NCBI GenBank assembly: GCA_964627255.1
Contig: CAZVIN010000073.1
Location: forward strand, 1-64,000
Source: CALLJL01 sp964627255
GTDB lineage: Bacteria; Acidobacteriota; Aminicenantia; Aminicenantales; CALLJL01
Direction of reading: 5' to 3'
Length of the DNA stretch: 64,000 nucleotides
Within the stretch, counting starts at the first letter, position 1. Each line of letters begins with the position of its first letter. This document shows, one piece after another, positions 6,991-15,141 of this stretch. Under the pieces are notes generated by a model. It did not search any database. It had not been told where the DNA came from and saw nothing but the letters and a program-made list of their open reading frames with translations. Made by a program: the position numbers and the translations under genes.

Positions 6991-9613
6991 GATTTATGAT
7001 TTACCTAAAACTTACGACCCGGGTTCAGTCGAAACCCACTGGGCTGATTTTTGGGTGAAAGAAAAGCTGTTTATGGCCGGGGTCGACTCCAATAAGCCCA
7101 AGTTTTCTATGGTTCTGCCTCCCCCTAACGTCACTGGCTCGCTTCACATGGGACACGCTCTTTGTTTTACCCTTCCCGACATCATCGCTCGGTGGAAAAG
7201 AATGCAAGGTTTTAATGTCCTTTGGCTGCCAGGAACTGACCACGCCTCGATTGCCGTTCATAACGTGATCGAACAGAGCCTCGCGGCCAAGAAGCTAAGC
7301 CGAGAAAAATTGGGCCGAGAGGAGTTTCTGCGAATAGCCTGGGAGTGGAAAGAGAAGTACGGAGGCATCATTACTCATCAGCTTAAACGCTTGGGAGCCT
7401 CGCTTGATTGGACCAGAGAAAGGTTCACTATGGACCCGGGTTTTACCTTGGCCGTGCGGAAGGTTTTTGTTGACCTCTACCAGGAAGGTTTGATTTACCG
7501 CGACTATTATTTAGTCAACCGCTGCCCTCGCTGTCAGACAGTTCTCTCTGATATCGAGATTGAACATCGGGAAGTAGCGGGAAAACTTTATTATATTCGT
7601 TATCCGTTGGCTGATGCTGAAGGAAGTCTCGTTGTGGCCACCACGCGTCCAGAAACCATGCTCGGCGATACGGCGGTGGCCGTTCACCCTGAAGACGAAC
7701 GTTATCGGCCGCTTCACGGCCGAATAGCTATCCTGCCCTTAGTTGGTCGGCGTTTGCCCATAATTACGGATGAGAGAGTGGAAAAAGATTTTGGGACGGG
7801 CGCGGTGAAAGTAACCCCAGCCCACGACCCGGTTGATTTTGAGTTGGGCCGCCGTCATCACTTAGAGCAGGTAGTAGTTATTGATGGTTCAGGTCGGATG
7901 ACGGAGGCGGCGGGTCCTGATTTTCAGGGACTTGACCGCTTAGCCTGCCGCCAGAAAGTTGTGGAAAGACTGCAGAAAGAAGGTTATTTGGTCAAAATTG
8001 AAGATTATCGGCATAACGTCGGGCATTGCTATCGTTGCCAAACAGTGATTGAACCCTATCTTTCCTGGCAATGGTTTGTGCGGATGAAGCCTCTGGCTGA
8101 GCCAGCCATAAAAGTAGTGGAAGAGGGGCAAATTGAATTTATCCCGGCTAACTGGGCTAAGACTTATTTTGACTGGATGTACCGGATTCATGATTGGTGT
8201 ATTTCCCGGCAATTGTGGTGGGGCCATCGTATCCCAGCCTGGTATTGTCAAGATTGCGGCGCCACCATTGTGAGGCTGGAAGACCCTACCCACTGCCCTG
8301 AATGCGGCCGCCACAATTTGCGCCAGGATGAGGATATCCTCGATACCTGGTTCAGCTCAGCCCTCTGGCCCTTTGTGACTATGGGCTGGCCTGAGGAGAC
8401 CCCGGACCTGAGAGTCTTTTATCCCACCGACCTGATGGCTACCGGCTTTGATATCATCTTTTTCTGGGTGGCGCGGATGATTATGATGGGCCTTAAATTT
8501 ACCGGCCACATTCCTTTTCGTCAAGTTTTTATTAACGGCTTAGTCCGTGATATGTACCGCCGCAAGATGAGTAAATCCCAGGGAAATATCATCGACCCGC
8601 TCAAGATGATTGAAAGATACGGCACCGATGCCTTGCGCTTTACCTTAGCCTCCCTGGCTGTGCCGGGAATGGATATTTCTCTTTCTGAAGAAAGAATGGC
8701 TGGGTACCGGGCCTTTGCCAATAAAATTTGGAACGCCGCGCGCTTTGTGTTGATGAACATCCAGGGTCAAGAACTTAGTATCAACGAGGCAGAATTAACC
8801 TTGGCCGACCGCTGGATAAGGAGTCGTCTCAGGAAAATAATCCAGGAAATTAACAGCGCCTTAGAGCAGTATAAATTCTACGAGGCCGCCGACAAAATTT
8901 ATCATTTTACTTGGCACGAATTCTGCGATTGGTATTTAGAACTGAGCAAACCGTCGTTGCGGGAAGGGAGAAACACGACGAGGGCTGTTTTAGCTCAAAC
9001 TCTCGAGCTCACGCTGCGGCTGCTTCATCCCTTTATGCCTTTTATTACCGAGGAGGTCTACGGACATTTGCCAGGAGCCCAAAAATCAATTGCTCTCGGC
9101 CCATTTCCTGTGGCTGAAGCTCTGCCAGCCGACGAAACAGCCGAATCCCTGGTGGCTCTTTTACAAGAGCTGGTAACGGAGATAAGGAGCATTCGTTCTG
9201 AGCATCGCCTTCCTCCCTCCCTCAAAATCAACGCCTGGATTCGGGCCGCCGACGAGATGACCGCCGCCAGGTTGGCCGAACTGATGCCTTATATAGAATT
9301 CTTATCCGGCCTGACCAAACTCGAGTTAAAAACCGGCTTTGCTACCGGTGTTCCCTGTTTAAAGGGAGCTGGTGCTACCTGGGAAGTGGCCATTCCCGCT
9401 GCTGGCGTCGTTGACCTCGAGGTGGAGAAGGAAAGGTTGGAGAAAGAAATTAGGCGGGTAGAAGAAGAGATAGCGAAGCTCCAGAATCGCTTGGATAATA
9501 ATTCTTTTATAGAGAAAGCCCCGGCTAAAGTAATAGAAGAGACCAAAGCTAACCTGCGAGAACTCCAGGCCAGGCGAGACAAGCTGACTAAAAGCCTGGC
9601 TGGAATGGACTAA
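6983..9613 (+). CDS. valS: Valyl-tRNA synthetase
   Basis: Charges tRNA-Val; class I synthetase of 876 residues. Visible features are the HIGH-type motif LHMGHAL (about 50), the CP1 editing domain with TTRPETMLGDTAV, Cys pairs suggesting zinc knuckles (CPRC, CYRC, CQDC/CPEC) and the KMSKS signature in RRKMSKSQGN. The C-terminal coiled-coil arm (about 805-876) is typical of ValRS. ATG at 6983 is chosen because MNRIYDLPKTYDP is the standard beginning and GAGAGAG lies upstream; a longer in-frame start exists but lies inside the receiver gene. The tRNA-Val gene at 21.8 kb is a substrate. Confidence 0.96.
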   Translation: MNRIYDLPKTYDPGSVETHWADFWVKEKLFMAGVDSNKPKFSMVLPPPNVTGSLHMGHALCFTLPDIIARWKRMQGFNVLWLPGTDHASIAVHNVIEQSLAAKKLSREKLGREEFLRIAWEWKEKYGGIITHQLKRLGASLDWTRERFTMDPGFTLAVRKVFVDLYQEGLIYRDYYLVNRCPRCQTVLSDIEIEHREVAGKLYYIRYPLADAEGSLVVATTRPETMLGDTAVAVHPEDERYRPLHGRIAILPLVGRRLPIITDERVEKDFGTGAVKVTPAHDPVDFELGRRHHLEQVVVIDGSGRMTEAAGPDFQGLDRLACRQKVVERLQKEGYLVKIEDYRHNVGHCYRCQTVIEPYLSWQWFVRMKPLAEPAIKVVEEGQIEFIPANWAKTYFDWMYRIHDWCISRQLWWGHRIPAWYCQDCGATIVRLEDPTHCPECGRHNLRQDEDILDTWFSSALWPFVTMGWPEETPDLRVFYPTDLMATGFDIIFFWVARMIMMGLKFTGHIPFRQVFINGLVRDMYRRKMSKSQGNIIDPLKMIERYGTDALRFTLASLAVPGMDISLSEERMAGYRAFANKIWNAARFVLMNIQGQELSINEAELTLADRWIRSRLRKIIQEINSALEQYKFYEAADKIYHFTWHEFCDWYLELSKPSLREGRNTTRAVLAQTLELTLRLLHPFMPFITEEVYGHLPGAQKSIALGPFPVAEALPADETAESLVALLQELVTEIRSIRSEHRLPPSLKINAWIRAADEMTAARLAELMPYIEFLSGLTKLELKTGFATGVPCLKGAGATWEVAIPAAGVVDLEVEKERLEKEIRRVEEEIAKLQNRLDNNSFIEKAPAKVIEETKANLRELQARRDKLTKSLAGMD

Positions 9614-9616
9614 AAT
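9611..9616 (+). promoter_or_regulatory. Possible -10 element of birA
   Basis: TAAAAT ends 9 bases before the birA ATG, in the same arrangement as the other proposed leaderless starts. It overlaps the valS stop codon. No -35 match is convincing, and read-through from valS could equally supply the message. Confidence 0.25.
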
Positions 9617-9625
9617 TAGCTGGCC

Positions 9626-10369
9626 ATGAATATCGGGGGAAAGATTATCCGTTTTTCTAGTTTGCCCTCGACTAATGACCTGGCTAAGGAACTGGCGGCC
9701 CGAGGAGAACAGGAGGGAACAGTGGTCATAGCCGACGAACAGACTAAAGGCCGGGGCCGAAGAGGAAGAAGCTGGTATTCAGCCCCGAAGCTTGGCCTTT
9801 ATGTTTCCGTCATTCTTCGACCACAACGCTCTGAGCTTTCTCTACTGCCGCTTATCTCAGGTTTGGCCGTGCGGGAGTTTCTTAGTGAAAAGTTTGACCT
9901 GAACCTAAGGTTGAAATGGCCCAATGACATTGTCTGGGAGGGAAAAAAGCTCGGCGGCCTTTTGCTGGAAAGTTGCTTTTCGGGTTCAACACCCGTTTAT
10001 GCTATTTTGGGCATCGGCCTGAACGTCGGCCATTCTTTTGATGATTTTCCTCCAGAACTTAGAGAGCAAGCTATTTCCTTGCGCTTAGCCTGCGGCCGGG
10101 ATGTCACTCCGGATGAACTTCTGCCACTTCTCTGGCCGAGGCTTAATTCCTGGTACGAGGTTTTTTTGGAAAGAAGAGATGAAATGATCGTCCGGACTTT
10201 TGAAACTAACCATCTTTTCGCTCGGGACGAGGAGATAAAGGTGGAAGTTGAGGGTCGGGTAATTCAGGGCCGTCTGGCTGGGTTTAACCTTGAGGGCGCG
10301 CTTTGTCTAATAACTCCGCAGGGCAAAATGTCTTTCCCTGTCGGCGAGGTGAGCCTCAAAAAAGCCTGA
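9626..10369 (+). CDS. birA: Biotin-[acetyl-CoA-carboxylase] ligase
   Basis: Attaches biotin to the carboxyl carrier protein through biotinyl-AMP. The 247 residues carry the signature GRGRRGRSWYS (about 46-56), KWPNDI, and KLGGLLLE of the catalytic lysine loop, then a C-terminal SH3-like domain ending in FPVGEVSL. It lacks the N-terminal winged helix, so it is a monofunctional ligase and not a biotin repressor. The ATG has no clear ribosome site; a TAAAAT hexamer lies 9 bases upstream. coaX follows after 10 bases. Confidence 0.94.
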   Translation: MNIGGKIIRFSSLPSTNDLAKELAARGEQEGTVVIADEQTKGRGRRGRSWYSAPKLGLYVSVILRPQRSELSLLPLISGLAVREFLSEKFDLNLRLKWPNDIVWEGKKLGGLLLESCFSGSTPVYAILGIGLNVGHSFDDFPPELREQAISLRLACGRDVTPDELLPLLWPRLNSWYEVFLERRDEMIVRTFETNHLFARDEEIKVEVEGRVIQGRLAGFNLEGALCLITPQGKMSFPVGEVSLKKA

Positions 10370-10379
10370 GGAGGCAAAA

Positions 10380-11147
10380 ATGCTTTTAACCATTGATATC
10401 GGCAATACAACAATTCAGATAGGCGTTTTCGAGGGAGGCGAGCTGATTCGAACGTGGAAAATTAAGAGCGACCGCGAGCGAACCTGTGATGAGTATAGTT
10501 TAATTATCTTTGGCTTTTTTAGAGAAGCAGGGATAGAGACCGCGGCTGTAGACGGCGCTATCATTTCCAGCGTTGTTCCTCCCCTTACCCCCCTTTTTCA
10601 GAACCTCTGCCAGCATCTTTTTCAAGTTAAACCGTTGCTGCTGGGCCCAGGATTAAAAACTGGCATGCCCATCCTCTATGAAAACCCGGCTGAAGTTGGT
10701 GCTGACCGGGTGGCGGGAGCAGTGGCGGCGTTAGAAAAATTTGGGGGCCCGGTGATAGTCGTCGACTTAGGGACAGCCACCACTTTTGATGCCGTCTCGG
10801 CGCAAGGGGAATATCTCGGGGGAGCTATTGCCCCTGGGATTAAAATCTCCGCCGAAGCTTTAACCATCCATACGGCCAAGTTGCCCCGCGTGGAGCTGAC
10901 TAAACCCCGGCGGGCAATTGGCCGGACAACCGTGGCTAGCATGCACTCGGGAATATACATTGGTTATATCGGGCTCATTACTCATCTGGTGGAAGAGGTC
11001 AAGAAAGAGCTTGGTACTGCAGCCAAGGTTGTGGCCACAGGTGGTTTTGCCGCCTGGATAGCGCCTGATGTGCCCGTTATTAATTATATTGAGCCAAACT
11101 TAGTTCTTGAGGGCTTAAAAATAATTTATGAACGCAACAAGAGTTGA
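10380..11147 (+). CDS. coaX: Type III pantothenate kinase
   Basis: Phosphorylates pantothenate in the first committed step of coenzyme A synthesis. The 255 residues begin MLLTIDIGNTTIQIGVF, the ATP-binding phosphate-1 motif of the ASKHA fold. The phosphate-2 region VVDLGTATTFD and GGAIAPGI are clear, as is the ADR motif of the pantothenate site (VGADRVAG). GAGGAGG upstream of the ATG is a strong ribosome site. The birA-coaX pair is a common cofactor module. The 3' end overlaps the next gene by 20 bases. Confidence 0.96.
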   Translation: MLLTIDIGNTTIQIGVFEGGELIRTWKIKSDRERTCDEYSLIIFGFFREAGIETAAVDGAIISSVVPPLTPLFQNLCQHLFQVKPLLLGPGLKTGMPILYENPAEVGADRVAGAVAALEKFGGPVIVVDLGTATTFDAVSAQGEYLGGAIAPGIKISAEALTIHTAKLPRVELTKPRRAIGRTTVASMHSGIYIGYIGLITHLVEEVKKELGTAAKVVATGGFAAWIAPDVPVINYIEPNLVLEGLKIIYERNKS

Positions 11148-11811
11148 AGAACAGAAGGGAATAAGAAGAAGCGTGGAAGAGGAAAGGGAAAAAAGACATT
11201 ATTATCAGGCGATTGCTCGTCACTTTTTTCTTGAGAGAGGCGGTCCTTTTTTGCTCTCCGCTCGCGACTTGGAAGTTATTGCTAAATGGGAAATGATGGG
11301 TATTCCGCTGCCGGTTGTTTTGGAAGGCATTGACCGGGCCGTTGAAAAAAGAAAGAAACAGCGCCGGCCATTAAAGTTTTTTTCTCTTCTCGGGTGTGAC
11401 TTGGAGGTCCAGAGGGCTTTTGGCCAACACCGCGACCGATTAGTCGGGAAGCAAAAAGAATTCGGCTCCAAGGACAAGCGGCCAAAAATCATGGCAGCAT
11501 TAGAAGAATTCTTAAAGAAAGTTCCTCCGGCTTGGCAGAGTTTAAAGCCGATTATGATTGAGGCTAAGGAAATTTACGGCCAGCGAGATATAAAAAATTT
11601 AGCGGCAAGGCTGGAGTTTTTAGAGGAGGAAGTTGACCGGCTTCTTTTAGCGGGAGCCACGGTCCAGGAAAAGCGAGATATTCTCGCCTGGGTGGAAAAG
11701 GAATTCCCAGCCGCCAGTTCAGCCGAAAAAGAAGAACTTCTTCAGACGGCGCTTCTCAAATCTCTCCGGGACAAATACCGCATCCCTCACCTTTTGACTT
11801 GCTATTATTAA
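11128..11811 (+). CDS. Conserved-looking helical protein of unknown function
   Basis: 227 residues, highly charged and helical. The clearest block is residues 24-70: YYQAIARHFF, then GPFLLSARDLEVIAKW, then GIPLPVVLEGIDRAVEK. It looks like a small alpha-helical fold and resembles hypothetical proteins I recall from Acidobacteriota, but I assign no function. Residues 115-215 look like a helical bundle or coiled coil. No signal peptide or membrane segment is visible. The ATG lies inside coaX without a good ribosome site, so translation is probably coupled. A start further downstream is possible. Confidence 0.7.
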   Translation: MNATRVEEQKGIRRSVEEEREKRHYYQAIARHFFLERGGPFLLSARDLEVIAKWEMMGIPLPVVLEGIDRAVEKRKKQRRPLKFFSLLGCDLEVQRAFGQHRDRLVGKQKEFGSKDKRPKIMAALEEFLKKVPPAWQSLKPIMIEAKEIYGQRDIKNLAARLEFLEEEVDRLLLAGATVQEKRDILAWVEKEFPAASSAEKEELLQTALLKSLRDKYRIPHLLTCYY

Positions 11812-11832
11812 ATTTAAGGAAAGAGGCTAAGA

Positions 11833-13893
11833 GTGGAAAAGAAAATCCTGCAGCTTTTTAACCAGGGTAAGACCAAATGGAATCTGAAGACCATGGCTCG
11901 GCAGCTCGGTCTGCGCTCCTTTGAAATAAAGTCGTTGCGGCGCCACCTGAAAAAATTGCAGAAACAGGGTCTGGTTGAGCGGCACAAAGGGGTTTATAAA
12001 CTGGCGCCCGCTCCGTATGTTATCCGCGGGGAATTTTTGGCTACTCCTTCGGGCTATGGTTTTGTCCGGCCAGAGGCGGGCGGCCCGGATATTTTTATTC
12101 CACCGCGGTCAATTGGCAGCGCGATGCATGGAGACGTGGTCGAAGTTTGGCTGCATGAAGGCCGCGACGGCCGCTTAGAAGGAAAAGTTAGGCGGGTAGT
12201 CAAGGCCAAGCCAACTCTCCTCGGGTTTTATGCCGAGCGCTACGGCCAGCCCTTCTTTCTGCCGATGGATGACCCGAGCTATGGAGAAATTCCTCTCGAG
12301 CGGGGACAAGCTAAGAGTTTAGAAGAAGGTATGGTAATTGAGATTGACCGTCGGACTAATAGATTGGTTAGCGTCTTTGGCCGGCCCGACGACCCGCTTG
12401 TAGATACTCAGGTGATAATAAAACGCCATGGTCTTTTGACCGCTTACTCCCCTGAGGCACTTAAAGAGGCGGAAGCCCTATCCCCGCGGCTTAATCAGGA
12501 AGCCCGGCGGGCAAGGAAAGATTTCCGCCGTTGGAAGACAGTGACTATTGATGGCGAGAAAGCCCAGGATTTTGACGACGCTGTAAGCGTGCAAAAATTA
12601 GCTAACGGTAATTATCTCTTGGGAGTGCATATCGCTGATGTCTCTTATTATGTCCAGCCCGGTTCTGGCTTGGAGGCTGAAGCCTTGCGCCGCGGGACCA
12701 GCGTTTATTTTCCTGACCTAACGCTCCACATGCTTCCCGAACGCTTAGCTACTGACCTTTGTAGCCTTCGACCAAAGGTAACCAGGTTAACCTTTTCCGG
12801 GCTCTTGGAGATTAGCTCGAAGGGCGAGATGGTGCGCGGCGAGTTTCATCCTTCGTTGATTAAAACCGCCGAGCGTCTCACTTACACTTCCGTTTATAAA
12901 ATTTTTCAGGGAGACAAGCAAGAAAGGGAAAGATATGCCTATTTAATCGATGACCTAATTTTGATGAGGGAGCTGGCTGCTTTGCTGAGAGAAAAAAGGG
13001 AAGAAGCGGGTAGCCTCAATTTTGACCTTCTTGAACCCGAGTTGGTCTACCGCGAAGGCCAATTGGCGGAGGTGGCCGCCTTTGAACAGAATGAAGCTCA
13101 TCATTTGATCGAAGAATTTATGGTTCTGGCTAATGAAGCTGTTGCTACTTACTTTTCTGAGAGAGGTTTGCCCGCCATTTATCGGGTTCACCCGCCTCCT
13201 TCGGCCAGCGACCTCGAGGAATTACGCCAGAAGGCCCTCGCTCTCGGGCTCTATCTGCCCCGAGGAGACCAAGTGCGGCCGGTAGACTTACAACGTTTGT
13301 TACAGGCGGCGGCTGGCCGTCCTGAAGAAAAAATAATCAACGTCCAGGTGTTGCGGTCGCTGCGTTTAGCGGTTTATTCTGAGGAGAATATAGGGCATTA
13401 CGGGTTGGCTAAAACTAATTATACCCATTTTACTTCGCCCATCCGTCGGTATCCTGATTTGGTCGTTCATCGGCTGCTGAAGGCAGCGTTGGCCGGAGAG
13501 GAGGCCCCAGTTGATGATTTAGCCCAGCTGGCCTGGCATTGCTCTGTCTGTGAGCGGAAAGCTGAAGCTGCGGAAAGAGATTTAATCGAATGGCGCATTT
13601 TTCGTTTTCTCCAAACTAAAAGGGGTGAAGAATTCAGCGGGTTGGTCGTGGACATTAACCGGGCTGGGTTGGTGGTGGAATTAGAGGATTATTTTGTTCA
13701 GGGTTCAGTGGCTTTTTCTGATTTGAGCGGAGACCATGATTGGCGTCGGACCCCTGGTGGCTTAATCGGCAAAAGAAGTGGCCGCAAAATTCGGCTCGGT
13801 GACCGGTTGAGGTTGATTCTGGTAAGCGTTGACCCCATCCTGCGGCGCCTTAATCTTGTCCTTCCTTCTGATTTCTGGGGAAAGAAAAAATGA
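11833..13893 (+). CDS. rnr: Ribonuclease R (RNB-family 3'-5' exoribonuclease)
   Basis: Degrades structured RNA from the 3' end. 686 residues: N-terminal winged helix (about 1-60), cold-shock domains (about 65-215), and the RNB catalytic domain with AQDFDDAVSV, whose aspartates bind magnesium, near residue 240. LRRGTSVYFPD, the TSPIRRYPDLVVHR motif near 540, and a C-terminal S1 domain (about 600-680) follow. Shorter than E. coli RNase R because the basic tail is missing. The start is GTG at 11833, set by AAGGAAAGAGG 6 bases upstream. The stop overlaps the next start (ATGA). Confidence 0.94.
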   Translation: MEKKILQLFNQGKTKWNLKTMARQLGLRSFEIKSLRRHLKKLQKQGLVERHKGVYKLAPAPYVIRGEFLATPSGYGFVRPEAGGPDIFIPPRSIGSAMHGDVVEVWLHEGRDGRLEGKVRRVVKAKPTLLGFYAERYGQPFFLPMDDPSYGEIPLERGQAKSLEEGMVIEIDRRTNRLVSVFGRPDDPLVDTQVIIKRHGLLTAYSPEALKEAEALSPRLNQEARRARKDFRRWKTVTIDGEKAQDFDDAVSVQKLANGNYLLGVHIADVSYYVQPGSGLEAEALRRGTSVYFPDLTLHMLPERLATDLCSLRPKVTRLTFSGLLEISSKGEMVRGEFHPSLIKTAERLTYTSVYKIFQGDKQERERYAYLIDDLILMRELAALLREKREEAGSLNFDLLEPELVYREGQLAEVAAFEQNEAHHLIEEFMVLANEAVATYFSERGLPAIYRVHPPPSASDLEELRQKALALGLYLPRGDQVRPVDLQRLLQAAAGRPEEKIINVQVLRSLRLAVYSEENIGHYGLAKTNYTHFTSPIRRYPDLVVHRLLKAALAGEEAPVDDLAQLAWHCSVCERKAEAAERDLIEWRIFRFLQTKRGEEFSGLVVDINRAGLVVELEDYFVQGSVAFSDLSGDHDWRRTPGGLIGKRSGRKIRLGDRLRLILVSVDPILRRLNLVLPSDFWGKKK

Positions 13894-14975
13894 TGACCAG
13901 GACTTTGGCGGCGATCGTCAAGAAAGAAGCGCACGAACTTGATTGGCCGCTGAGCGTCCAGGTCGTTTTCCGGCGTCAAAAGACTTCCGCCAGGCTCAAA
14001 CCCGCCGCGGCCGCTGCGGACTGGCTAAAACCCAATGAGGCCTTGGTTCTGGTTCAACTGAACCGTCCCCTCGACGTTTATTGGGGCGAAAGGTTTAAAG
14101 TGTTCTGCCGTCAAGGCAGCCGAGAAGTGACTGAAGGTCGCGTTATCGACCCATCGCCTGAAATGAAGGGGAAGGAATTGGTAGTTACACCGCTTCTGCG
14201 CCTCTTGTCAGGTCAGCGTGAGGCCATGATCTTAGCCCTTTGTCGTCGGGGCGGAGTGAGGGGGGTCCGCGAAAAAGAAATAGTCGAATTCACCGGTCTG
14301 ACGCCGGAAAACCTTCTGCTACGCGCCGAGGAGATGGAGTTAAAAGGGCTGGTCAGAATCCTTGGTTTCCAGCCTCTATTTATGATTTCGCCCGAGAGCC
14401 TGACCTGGTTAGCGGCCCAAGTCGAATCGTTTCTCGGCCGTTTTCACCGTCTCCATCCCGAAGCCGCCGGCGTTGAGGTGGAAAAAATAAAAAAGCGCTT
14501 TCGCCTGCCTCATATTATCCTTGGCTTGGTCTTAGCCAGGTTACAAAAAGAAAAGAAGATTATTTCCTATGAGAAGGGTCTAGTGAGCTTGGCTTCTCAT
14601 GAAATTCCCTTAGGGCCAGAAGAAAAGAAAATCCTTAAGGCTCTGGAAGAAATGTGCTATCGCGGGGAGCTGAGGCGGGTTTCCTTGGAGGAGATTCGCC
14701 GCCAGTTCCGTCTTTCCAGCCAGACGCTCGAGAAATTACTTTCTCATCTCATGGTCAAGCGGAGAATTGTCCAGAGTGCCGACGGTTTTTACCTTCATTC
14801 CCGCTGGCTGGAAGAAGTGATTAATCGGCTTCGCAACTTAGGGAAAAAAGAATTTACTGTTAGCGAGTTCAAAGCCTTGACAGGCCTTTCGCGCAAATAT
14901 GCTATTCCTCTTCTTGAACTGCTGGATGAGATGGGGATAACGCAGCGAAAAGGTTCACTCCGCGAAATTCTCTGA
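13890..14975 (+). CDS. SelB C-terminal-half protein without the GTPase
   Basis: 361 residues matching only the back half of the selenocysteine elongation factor SelB. Residues about 20-90 resemble beta-barrel domain III (LKPNEALVLVQLNRPLDV, then GERFKVF). Residues about 115-361 hold successive winged-helix modules, ending in FTVSEFKALTGLSRKYAIPL followed by LLDEMGITQR, which closely follows the last SelB winged helix that binds the SECIS hairpin. The GTPase and domain II are absent and nothing upstream encodes them: the gene starts cleanly, ATGA-coupled to rnr. It may be a repurposed RNA-binding protein, or act with a GTPase encoded elsewhere. Confidence 0.7.
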   Translation: MMTRTLAAIVKKEAHELDWPLSVQVVFRRQKTSARLKPAAAAADWLKPNEALVLVQLNRPLDVYWGERFKVFCRQGSREVTEGRVIDPSPEMKGKELVVTPLLRLLSGQREAMILALCRRGGVRGVREKEIVEFTGLTPENLLLRAEEMELKGLVRILGFQPLFMISPESLTWLAAQVESFLGRFHRLHPEAAGVEVEKIKKRFRLPHIILGLVLARLQKEKKIISYEKGLVSLASHEIPLGPEEKKILKALEEMCYRGELRRVSLEEIRRQFRLSSQTLEKLLSHLMVKRRIVQSADGFYLHSRWLEEVINRLRNLGKKEFTVSEFKALTGLSRKYAIPLLELLDEMGITQRKGSLREIL

Positions 14976-15141
14976 GCTTCCGGATTATTTCCTTATTTGA
15001 GCGGTTTGAAGGCTAAGCCCGGAAGGCGGCGGAGGAGGTTATTCTGGAAGCAATTTTGCCTAAGACCCACAGGATGGAAAAGAATGATATTTTTTATTGC
15101 GTCCGAACCGGCTGGGTGAAGAAAATTTTTTAGCTTGGCCC

